Source of the DNA: Branchiostoma belcheri
Lineage: Eukaryota > Chordata > Leptocardii > Amphioxiformes > Branchiostomatidae
Length of the DNA: 64,000 bases
Direction of reading: 5' to 3'
NCBI RefSeq assembly: GCF_001625305.1
Contig: NW_017804420.1
Span: 927,094-991,093, forward strand
Below the pieces are notes generated by a model. That model was not told where the DNA came from. It made no database searches and was given only the letters and a program-made list of their open reading frames with translations. Position numbers and translations under genes: made by a program. The stretch's first letter is position 1. Each line of letters starts with the position of its first letter. Shown here piece after piece: positions 53,870 through 62,667 of this stretch.

Positions 53870-55960
53870 GGTAATATACATTGTCTGGTGACAGATTCCA
53901 ATCATGAAAGAGACCGACAACTTTTCTTTAAGATCTCATTTAAGTTTCGATTCTAAGATGACTTAGACTTTCCTTAGGCGTTCCTGTGTTTTCCGACACA
54001 CGAGTCTACGTGTTGACTTTCATCATGTGATAGATTGGTCTGAGCCTCCTCTGATTTAATCAGTTTCAAAGAACGCAGATCCCTCCATAGTTTTGCCAAT
54101 ATTTATGACGGTACAATATTTCAGCGTACACGCCAGACATATCAAATCTTGCCAGGTTGAGCCCCAGACTTTTATCAGGACGTGTATAAACCGTTATGAT
54201 TTCCCATATCAGCATTCAGATAACCTTTCCATTTCTCCCAGAAAGCTAGGGCATGTTCGACGACGTTAAACCATATATCTTTTCACTGCAAGGTGTCAAC
54301 TAGGTATTGAGCGAAGTGCGGGGAAAAAAATCGAACATTACATAAGCATGACATATCGGATGTTACACATTCGATTGTTCCACAACCATTATATGTTCAT
54401 TGATATTAGAATTTCCCTACAAAATTAAGTAAGGTGAAGTGCATGTTAAATATATATGTTGGTGAGATTTAGCTTTCAAAATCTATCCAGTAACAATCCC
54501 AGTTGTTTGAGTAACAGTTTTCTTGTGTGTTTCTATCTCTGTTCAGATATTGCTGAATTTGGAAGTTCTGATCTATATTAAAGTTTTGCACTTAGTGTAG
54601 AAATTTGACAGAACACGTGTACGCAACCGCTCGTGTTTGTCTTTGTCAACCACCGCGATGATCACGGCCGTACCCAAGGGAGCAGTTTTGCCCATCTCTG
54701 TCTGTTTCAAGTAGGGGTGGGTCTGCTGTAATTGGTTACGGGCGTGCATCGATCATCTGAGTTTGCAGCGAGTCGCGTGTGGAATAAAAACTGCATTTAG
54801 TGACTGTCCTGTGCGTCCCAGGGTAATGACAATCAGACATATAATGTAATCATGCATGTCATATTATTATAGCTTGTACTGCTGCATACAAAGGCGATGG
54901 CTGGTATATAGGGGGTATCTATTTCCTGTATTTAAGCAGTATAATTTAATCCCTTGGAAGAAGATACATGACTTGTACGTGTACAGAAAAAATTCCTTTG
55001 ATTTTCCCTCCCAAAAAAGTAAAATATATTAATTCATAAATTTTATGCATAGTTAATACTGAAAGTAAAACTGCTTGACATATTGGTGACTATATGTACA
55101 GTACCATACAATTATTATGCATTGGTTTAACTTCTGAATCTGATTGATCGCTGAAATTACACTTTTAAAACCTAAATCTAACTTGCAATCAAAGATCCCC
55201 TTGAAATACATAATTATATATCATAAATGAAGTAACCCCTAATGTTAGCAGCAATGTCAAATGGTCGTCTGACATCAGGGGACAAACATTTTGCCAACTC
55301 ACGTATCAGTTGATTAGATTGTTATCCAATTATGGAACATTAGTATGAATAATGTATCATATAAAACACATTTGTAGGCATGTTCAAGGGTTTTTACCGG
55401 TTTCTTACTAAAAAGTAAAAGAATTTTGGCCAAATTCCATCAAAATACAAACATATTGATTTTATATGCTTCAAATAATTTTCTGCTGTTACGTGTTTGA
55501 AAAAAGAGAACCTTCACCCTAGTGGAAAACCTCCAGCTTTTATTTCATATATAAAATAGTTATATTTGTGTGAAATTGATTATATAATCTGTGCCACATT
55601 AGTGGGTGTTTGTCTGCTGTACAGTGCCTCTTCCTTTACTGTGAAATTGGAATGTACCCTTGGCTTCCTTTTGTGCAAAAGCTTGAGTGCGCTTTATTGG
55701 CATAGTCCTTCGCAATACATTATATTTGGTTGAGGGCAACGCCTCTTATTTGTATTAACAGTCTAGACGTGAAGTTTTGGCTCAACTGTAAGGATGGTGA
55801 AGATACAGAATTTCTGTGCGCTATAGTTGTGTTATGTGAACTGTGAATGCCCTTCTCGCTGACCTTTTGAGTGGAGACACCATTCCTGCCCAATTAGAGC
55901 AACTTAGATTAATACTGATTCATCATCTGGGGATCAGTTATAATTGATGATGCTTGGTTG
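53870..55960 (+). other. Intron DNA upstream of the type III promoter
   Basis: AT-rich. I recognise no exon or element. Unique GC-mixed patches near 53.95-54.3 kb and 54.6-54.8 kb might include regulatory sequence, but I have no specific evidence. Confidence 0.5.
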
Positions 55961-56332
55961 TTCCGTGTGGGCGCGCCGGAGACACGCTCTAATACATATG
56001 CACCAGGGAAGGTGACTTTTCTCCGGGACATTCGGAGCACGTTTTTCCTCATGAGTGGACAGAGCGCGGGCCGTCCCTCAGACCTCGGCGGTGATCGCAG
56101 GTAAACGACGCACGACGGAGCCGGGCTGTGGTTTTCCCCCGCCTGTTTGTTGTGGGTCGGAGGTTAGCCAGAGGAGGTGTATGACATAGCAGGGGCTGGC
56201 CCTGCATGTATGTCCTTGTTTAAGAGGAGGGAGCACATACTCGGCCTGGGTGGCAGCATTGATGGCATAGCTACAACTGTTATAGCACCATGTCGCCAGT
56301 GTTCCGGTGACAGGGGACACCACTGAGGGACC
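55960..56332 (+). promoter_or_regulatory. NRG: GC-rich promoter/5'UTR of the type III start
   Basis: The region before the type III ATG is GC- and CpG-rich, in contrast to the AT-rich DNA before it, and includes the GGCGCGCC run near 55970. No TATA box is clear. An upstream ATG at 56051 opens a 17-codon frame that ends at a TAA overlapping a possible donor (CAG then GTAAAC at 56101), so the leader may carry a small upstream ORF or be spliced. The transcription start cannot be placed. Confidence 0.5.
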
Positions 56333-56717
56333 ATGGAGGCTCGGATTGACCGGGTGAAGGGGGCCCTGGCTGCGGCACACCAGCGCTGGCAGCGAGAGGT
56401 CCCCCTTCTCTCCGACAAGTGGCTGATCGTTCCGGCCGCGCTCATCCTCGCCCTGGTCTGCTTCCTGGTGGTGACGCTGAAGTGGATCTGGGTCGACCAC
56501 ATTTTTGACAGCGTTGAGCCGACCTACGGGCACGGGGCGGTGGAAATGGCCGCCAAGGGGGACGACCCGCCCGGCATGGAGGGGCCATCTGCCACTGTCA
56601 GTCCCGACACGGAGGGGTCAGGGGACGACAAGGACCAGGACGGAAGGAACCAAGGGGGAGGGGTCGCAACCAACATCATCCCAGATGTCATCTTACCCTC
56701 TGTGCCTCCATTAATAG
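56333..56717 (+). CDS. NRG: Neuregulin, type III-like alternative first exon
   Basis: This encodes the N-terminus of a membrane-anchored neuregulin form. The ATG is in strong context (ACCATGG). Residues 1-29 would be cytoplasmic; 30-50 form one hydrophobic segment with no signal peptide; then WIWVDHIFDSVEPTYGHG follows. Vertebrate NRG1 type III has, at the same place, a membrane segment followed by KWVFVDKIFEYDSPTH, so the K-W-x-x-VD-x-IF-x(4)-PT signature is shared. Residues 66-128 are acidic, Gly/Ser/Pro-rich stalk. It has one Cys (43, in the membrane segment), unlike the cysteine-rich vertebrate domain. The donor GTAAGG follows one base of codon 129 (phase 1), so it can join the micro-exons at 59182 onward. 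Its position downstream of the Ig exons matches the vertebrate gene order. Without splicing the frame runs on to 56872. Confidence 0.85.
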
Positions 56718-58421
56718 GTAAGGATTCAGTAGGTCGGCTGGAAGCCAATATATGTCAGCACGCCGGGATCGATTTCCCGAAAAACGGTCGTCCAGATGGA
56801 TCAGTAGCTGTCATTGATGGAAAATGTCAATATCCGCACCAGGCACCCCCTCGACGCTCCCGCCAGAAATGAGCGTTTGGTTGAATTAATTATCACACAC
56901 GGTTTCAAACAGCCGCAAGTGGGGAAAAGCACCTGGGACCTCAGCGGGAAAACTCGGCATCATCAATCATACAGAACGGCTCAACGTTGGTATAAAAGTT
57001 TAAGCAGTTGTGTAAAGTCTTAATTGATTATTCCGGAGTTGTAGCTCTTGTCTAATGATTTTTGTTTTTGTCGGAGAGCCATCTGTTAAGGTATTTTATG
57101 ACCTTGGCATTAAGAATTCAAGGCATTTTACGACCTTGAAATTAATAATCCTATAAAAGATTCATTGTGTTTCCAAGGAGGGTGCACTTGGTTGTCACGT
57201 GCTGACACTGACCCCCCCTCCCCCCCCCAAAAAAAATCAATTAATTGTGCACAAATTAACTCAAGCCATGACTGATGAAAACTGTATAGAAGAGAAGCAT
57301 CCAGTTACTATAGATTCATTCTAAAGGGCATAATTGAATCTTGACTTCGAGGCATTGACTTGGGCAATCCAAATAATAGAATTTCTGGTCACGTTTCCAT
57401 ATAAATGGAAGTTTTGTTTTGAGTGGCACAGGTTTCAGTTTCTGTGTGTTCGGTTGATCGTTGGAAGAATGATGTAATACATTGTACTCCGTACTCCACA
57501 GTTTCGGCAATGACTATTGCATAGAGGGTAAGGGGTGTTACATCATACAACCTTCTCCACAGTTTCAGTACACTTATGGAAACCCATGCAAAAACACTTC
57601 TCGGAAATCTGAAATTTCTATTTGTCTCAGGTGTGGAATATCATTTGAAGAAAACATTTTGGTTTGGATTTGGTTTGGTAGAGACTAGAGAGGCACAAAC
57701 AGTGTTGTATAATATGCATGCTTCTTTGAATCCATACTCCTATAAAATTCGTGTGTCATTTCAAAATAATAATTGTATAAGAAAGAAAACTCTCCTCTGA
57801 AGTTGGGACTGTTATAATAATAACGAGTTGCAAAGTATATAATGTCCAACAACCTTGAAGAGGTACTAGTCATTGAGTTTAACTTGAAGCACTAAAACCT
57901 AAAGCATAAAATTGCGGTCATGGGAGTAAAATCACACCGCTGCAGGGCACTTCACTCAGTAGCTAATTCACATTCTAAGTTTTCCTGTGGGTTTTTATAT
58001 ACTCAGAACCAATCATTACCAACTTCTGAGAGAAGCCTAATTTTAGACGTAACTGAAACCCTTGGACACATGCAATTACTGTTTTATCAATAGTTGCCTG
58101 CATAGCTGAAGGAAAAGGTAGTTACAACACAATAGACAGCTGCGTACCTTTCCCATCATTGATTTTCTATTTGTTCCTATCTAATGTGATAAGAGCAGGG
58201 GATTTTATGCTGCACTCACACTGTAAGTACAGATGTTGAGGTGAATGTCTTGCGTATGCAAATTTCTTGCAGTTGGAATCATAAATTTGCGTGACAACGA
58301 TATATAGCAAGATCCAACATTTTGTCCATGCCATTGTTGGATTCTTGGATTTATATTTTGATATGCTTGAAAACTTTTACATTGAGACTTTTTTTAACAA
58401 TTGAAGAGAATGATGGTGACA

Positions 58422-58488
58422 TTAGTACACACACACACACACACACACAGAGATGGTGACATTAGTACACACACACACACACACACAC
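58422..58488. repeat. Duplicated unit with (CA)n tract
   Basis: GATGGTGACATTAGTA followed by about 11 CA units occurs twice in a row, with the two tracts near 58426-58448 and 58465-58488. A local duplication that includes the microsatellite. Confidence 0.9.
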
Positions 58489-58840
58489 AAATACCATACT
58501 TCTGACTGGTCTGCAAAAAATACATTTTGTCATCATTACCTTTTGTTGCAAAGAATTTCAATTAAGGTACATCTAAACCTTGGAATAGATTACTTTGGTA
58601 ATTGTGTAGTCAGCTAAATCCATGGCCTCCAGGTTTATCTACTTTGTACGCCTTTATTTTGTAATGAAGATCTATGCCAGCATTTGTTGGCAAGACAAAG
58701 GGCGATGTCTTCCAAATCACCGTCTGCTTGCCTGAGAATGGGGACAGAGGATTAGCCAATCAATAAAGCCACTGGTTCGGGAATAATGACGAGTAAACTG
58801 GTTTATACTGGTTCATTTTATGGTATATACATTTTAGAGG

Positions 58841-59100
58841 AGGAGGAATTGTACTAAATGCACATTTCTTGTTTTTGTAGCAATTTACTTGACGTGTATA
58901 TTTTATTTCCAGATTGTGTATTTTAATTCCGATATCGCCCATCTTTTTACTTAAACGTTTTGTTAAATGTCATGTCTGAAATTGTCAGTAGTTGTTGTGA
59001 ACATTCACCACCTTCACCCTATGAACATTATATATTATAATCTATATACTTCTTTGGAATGTCAGATTTCTTGTTTGAAAAGTTCAAACATGCAGATTTG
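58841..59100. repeat. Duplicated intron segment, copy 1
   Basis: GTACTAAATGCACATTTCTTG, then TTACTTGACG, TATTTTATTTCCAG and, later, AAATTGTCAGTAGTTGTTGTGAAC are repeated with changes at 59371-59625. Here TTTCCAG is followed by a short stretch with an in-frame stop in phase 1 and no donor, so if it descends from an exon like 61231-61254 it is decayed. Confidence 0.65.
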
Positions 59101-59181
59101 TACAACCATTGAGATTATCCAACCAATGAAAATTGAAAGAGATTATATTCAAAACTGACTTAAGTTATCCTTTTTTCACAG

Positions 59182-59199
59182 AACCTGACTCATCAACAA
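59182..59199 (+). CDS. NRG: Neuregulin stalk micro-exon 1 (18 nt)
   Basis: Acceptor TTTTTTCACAG and donor GTAAGAAAAT bracket exactly 18 nt. In phase 1 it reads x-PDSST plus the first base of the next codon; after the type III exon the junction codon is GAA (Glu), after the Ig exon CAA (Gln). Ser/Thr/Pro-rich content fits the O-glycosylated spacer between the N-terminal domains and the EGF domain of neuregulins. It is nearly a copy of micro-exon 3, including the flanking introns. Expression is not shown by sequence alone; an exon this short usually needs splicing enhancers. Confidence 0.65.
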
Positions 59200-59370
59200 G
59201 TAAGAAAATTTCTTGTGCGGTTTCTATGTTTGTTGCTCAAAGTTTACCATTTCTATCACCCCCCCCTTCTTTTCTTACTTTTCCTAAGTTGGAAGTTCTT
59301 GTACTTTGTAAACCTGGTGATAATGTTCAGTAACTTGACTTCTTTTTGTCAAGATAAAAATTTCAGCTAT

Positions 59371-59625
59371 CCTGTTGGAAGAAATTCTATTAATTTGCAC
59401 ATTTCTTCTCTTTGTAGCATTACTTGACAATGTGTTGTATGTTTTATTTCCAACCTGTATTATGTATTATCATTGTGATGTCACCAACCTTTAGCGTTCC
59501 CTACTTATAACTGACAACATTTTTGTCCAAAATTGTCAGCAGTTGTTGTGAACATTATGAATTATAATTTATACACTTCCCGGAGGTTTGGAATCTCGGA
59601 TTTGTTGTTTGAAAATGGCTACATT
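59371..59625. repeat. Duplicated intron segment, copy 2
   Basis: This matches 58841-59100 over most of its length, with indels. The site equal to the acceptor of micro-exon 4 reads TTTCCAA here, so the AG is absent and no exon is called. A third copy of part of the segment at 60840-60960 is inverted, and the piece at 61150-61255 is in direct orientation. Confidence 0.65.
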
Positions 59626-60049
59626 TCCCACTGACTGGAATGAGCTATTTCTAACAAAAGATCACTGTTCAGTTTAAATGCATCTGACTGCAGGATATCA
59701 ACTGCAAGCCACAACATTAAGCGGTTGGGTAGTGCCTCATGTAATATTTATAGAGATCGGTTTGCGTGAGTTTTGGTGTCACCTTTGGGAGTTATCTTTT
59801 GATCATAAATTGTGATGATTTCTGTAACACTCAGAATAGCATTCAAAATGTATATTATATAATATCAGTATAAACATGTCTCCTAAAGTTTCTTGCAAAT
59901 TTGCATAAGTCAATGTTAGTTGAGCTTAAGTTACGAATAATATTGCATCTATTTCCTTGAACTTAATGTATAAAAAATGTGCATTCTGAACAAAGTGTTA
60001 CCTTTCTGAAGGGTCCTTGTTTTACAATGCAAAAATACACACGCATGCA

Positions 60050-60100
60050 CGCACATACAAACACACACACACACACGCACACACACACACACACACACTG
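60050..60100. repeat. (CA)n microsatellite
   Basis: About 20 CA units with one interruption (CG). It lies in the intron between micro-exons 1 and 2. Confidence 0.9.
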
Positions 60101-60258
60101 TGCACACATATGTAAAATTGGGCAAATCTTGTGGTGCAGGTCTACTATTGTTTCAAACTTGTATAGTCTACATTTTCTATTTCTTACTACTACATTTCTT
60201 GCGACATTTGGGAAGAATAAAAAGTGAATTGCTCTTGTTTCTCTCTGTGTTTCTGTAG

Positions 60259-60282
60259 CTCCAGAGACCACACCTCCATCTG
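60259..60282 (+). CDS. NRG: Neuregulin stalk micro-exon 2 (24 nt)
   Basis: Acceptor TTTCTGTAG and donor GTAAGTCT flank 24 nt. In phase 1 it reads T-PETTPPS plus one base (the Thr forms when the previous exon ends in A). Threonine and proline make up most of it, as in mucin-like stalks. Strong consensus splice sites, exact phase 1-1 symmetry and fitting composition support it; it has no obvious copy among the other micro-exons. Confidence 0.7.
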
Positions 60283-60369
60283 GTAAGTCTACATTCTTTT
60301 CTCAAACTTAAGTTACGTCTTTTGATTAAAAGTTTTAAAATTCATTGACTGGACTTCTTGCTGTCTGTC

Positions 60370-60463
60370 AGTGATGGAATGTCTAGGCCTGTTTTTTCAC
60401 CCAGGTGTCACTTTGTACTTTTTCTGAAAAATTTGAGAATCAACAAATTAAGTTGGTGTAGTC
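60370..60463. mobile_element. Right-end fragment of the Harbinger-type MITE
   Basis: GTCTAGGCCTGTTTTTTCACCC and, later, AACAAATTAAGTTGGTGTAG match the right halves of the elements at 53520 and 63143. The left half is missing. It sits 90 bp downstream of micro-exon 2. Confidence 0.6.
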
Positions 60464-60671
60464 ATAATTAACTTCTGTGTAATAGAAATTTAATTGAAAC
60501 TGGAAATTAGATCATAACTGATTTAAAATGTGGTATCATATTCTGGAGATGTATCAATCATTGTACCCATTCCATTATCAATAATTATGCAAATTTATAT
60601 GATCTTTAAGATTATCTAGTGAATGACATAGATTACATGTAAAACTAATTTGAGTTATCCTTTCTTCACAG

Positions 60672-60689
60672 AACAAGACACAACAACAA
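60672..60689 (+). CDS. NRG: Neuregulin stalk micro-exon 3 (18 nt)
   Basis: Acceptor TTTCTTCACAG and donor GTAAGAAGAT flank 18 nt reading E-QDTTT plus one base after micro-exon 2. Compared with micro-exon 1 it has the same length, the same last nine bases apart from one or two changes, and homologous flanks on both sides (AGTTATCCTTT before; TTGTTGCTC after). It therefore arose by duplication of a segment holding an exon, with amino acid changes that keep Asp and Ser/Thr. Confidence 0.65.
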
Positions 60690-60839
60690 GTAAGAAGATC
60701 ACTTCTCTGTAAAACTTCCTGTAATATGTGTTGTGTTTTTGTTGCTCGTACTTGTAGTTGTACGTCATTTCTGCTCCTTCTTTTCCTCTATTCCTTCTGC
60801 TCTCTCACCTTGTAAGACCATTAATTAAACCAGTACTAT

Positions 60840-60960
60840 TGCAAGAAATCTGACATTGCAAACCTATGGGAAGTTTATAATGTATAATGTGAGTGTATTC
60901 AAAAATGACTGCTGACAATTTTGGACATCACATCAGCAGCAAAGTGACTTGGAAGACGGC
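60840..60960 (-). repeat. Inverted partial copy of the duplicated intron segment
   Basis: Read on the minus strand it contains GTCCAAAATTGTCAGCAG and then TTATAAACTTCCCATAGG, GTCAGATTTCTTGC, matching the order of copies 1 and 2. It shows that the duplications in this intron included at least one inversion. Confidence 0.6.
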
Positions 60961-61230
60961 TGTTATCCCAATTATGATACATAATAAATACTACCCCCCC
61001 CCTTCCAGAAAGTACAGTGGTATAGCCCCTTCACATGCCAAGACACCCCCATTTTGAAAAATAGTATAACCCCTATACATACATTTGTGTATACCAGCAT
61101 ACACTTTTGGAAGGGTATCTCCTTCAGAATCAATGGAGGGAAAAAAAATTTGGTACTCCATTTGGAAGAAATTCTAGTAAATGCACATTTGTTTAAGTAG
61201 CATTACTTGTGTTGTATGTTTTCTTTCCAG

Positions 61231-61254
61231 CTTTTGTTTTAACCTCACACCAAA
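61231..61254 (+). CDS. NRG: Neuregulin stalk micro-exon 4 (24 nt), candidate
   Basis: Acceptor TTTTCTTTCCAG and donor GTAAGTGTT flank 24 nt. In phase 1 it reads T-FVLTSHQ plus one base when preceded by A. Composition is less stalk-like than the others, which lowers confidence. The intron before it is a copy of the segment at 58841 and 59371, whose corresponding sites lack a working acceptor or open frame, so this may be the only surviving copy of this exon or a chance pair of splice sites. Confidence 0.5.
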
Positions 61255-62164
61255 GTAAGTGTTGGACTGCTGTTGAACGTTGCTTTCCCACAGTTTGCTT
61301 GAGTGGTCATGCCTTGTTACAGAAACTTTGGTGCTTATAATGGATGACGTCTACTTGCTTCAGTTGATTTTTTACATGACATAGTTTCTTTCAAAGTTTG
61401 GGAACATTATGTAGCAGATTTAAAGGCTACTGATGCTATTATTACTAGGAAACTAGACTACTTACTATAACATCTTATTACATCTGTCCATAAGATCAAT
61501 GCTATGTGGTCAAGGGAAAGTTTTCCTGCTTATACATGCGTATAATAAAAAAAAGCTGCAATAACTATAGCTGCTACTTGAGTAAAACGTTTTGTCAGAG
61601 TGTGAGCTTTCATTGAAATTGACAGTCATTTGGAAGCATGTGTTTGTGGTGGTCTTAGAAGGGCATGTATGTTAATTTGCATATTAACCCTCTGCCTACT
61701 GAGGTAAAAAATGTAGCTGTTTCATACCAAATTTGTGTTGGTGACAGGGTTAGGCAGCAGGGAGAAGGTCAACATAATGACACACTCTTCATCAGTACTT
61801 GAAAGTTGCATATTCTAAACAGTCTAGACAGACTGAAGTTAGTAATTATCACAATTAATGGTTATGCTTCTTGAGCTGATGAAGACACTTAGAATTTAAA
61901 CGTTACCAGTCTGTACACCACAGGTGGTTCTAGTTGTGTGAAATGTCTTTTTATCATCACAATGATAATGCCTTACCTCAACTGTGACTGGATTTAATGT
62001 ATTGTTAAATTAACTTGACAGAGTTGGCACTCCTACGCACTCAGGAGTTGCCCGACTTGATTTTACAAGTTCCTCGCCGTTGGCTGCAGTTTTGTCACCA
62101 GATAATTCAAATATTACTAATTGCCATTTAATTAAAGCTCATTTAATGTATCTTTTGTTTACAG

Positions 62165-62188
62165 ATCCTGATATAACTCAAACTCCAA
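62165..62188 (+). CDS. NRG: Neuregulin stalk micro-exon 5 (24 nt)
   Basis: Acceptor TTTGTTTACAG and donor GTAAGGAAAC bracket 24 nt that read N-PDITQTP plus one base in phase 1. It resembles micro-exon 1 at the start (PD after the junction codon). Thr and Pro suit the spacer. Phase 1-1 again allows it to be included or skipped without changing the frame. Confidence 0.65.
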
Positions 62189-62643
62189 GTAAGGAAACTA
62201 CAAACTTTCATTGGGCAGTAAGCTTTAAGTTAAGTAACTCGCTTGTGGAAAATGTGTAAAGAAAAACTCTTCAATTATTGTTAAAATCAGAATACACTCA
62301 GTCTAAGTTTATTAAAAAATACTAAATATCTCACTGTCCATCCTATCAAATATACTGTAATAAGGTACTAAGGTAAACTTTGGGAACTTCCAATTAATTT
62401 ATTAAATGATCAACAAATATATAATCAAAATCCAATCAGAGTACTCAATTTATGAATTCAAATTCAATTTTCCTTTCTTCACTTTGTGTTACCCCGCATT
62501 ACGCTACTAGCAATAGAGATTATACCTTTTTGTTTTTAGCACTTGTTGTCTATGTTGTTGTATGTTTACCTTGTAGATTTAACATTCTTGTAGTTTTGTT
62601 GCACAATCTTTCTTTTCTTATTTTCCTTTTGTTCTCTTTACAG

Positions 62644-62667
62644 TTTCTCAATTTAACACACTTTCAC
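62644..62667 (+). CDS. NRG: Neuregulin stalk micro-exon 6 (24 nt)
   Basis: Acceptor TTCTCTTTACAG and donor GTAAGTTTTG flank 24 nt reading I-SQFNTLS plus one base in phase 1. An acceptor with a long pyrimidine tract and a strong donor support it; the composition (Ser, Thr, Asn, Gln) is plausible for a stalk. It is the last exon I can see; the next coding exon, expected to enter in phase 1 and lead to the EGF-like domain, is outside the window. Confidence 0.6.

Larger units (their letters stand above)
56718..59181 (+). other. Intron after the type III exon
   Basis: A phase 1 intron of about 2.5 kb. It contains a duplicated (CA)n microsatellite near 58.43 kb and, from about 58840, the first copy of the duplicated intron segment described with the micro-exons. 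A CAG/GTAAGG pair near 57.5 kb brackets about 28 nt but has an in-frame stop in phase 1, so I do not call it an exon. Confidence 0.65.

Noticed and set aside
54540-54600. Acceptor-like CTCTGTTCAG followed by a short open stretch
   Set aside because: No consensus donor follows within a reasonable distance and the reading does not continue the Ig or stalk sequence.
57500-57535. Possible micro-exon between CCACAG and GTAAGG
   Set aside because: In phase 1 the segment contains a TAG stop, and its length does not fit the 18/24-nt pattern.
58918-58945. Possible micro-exon after TTTCCAG in duplicated segment copy 1
   Set aside because: There is a stop in phase 1 and no GT donor in a suitable place. 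It is better seen as a decayed counterpart of micro-exon 4.
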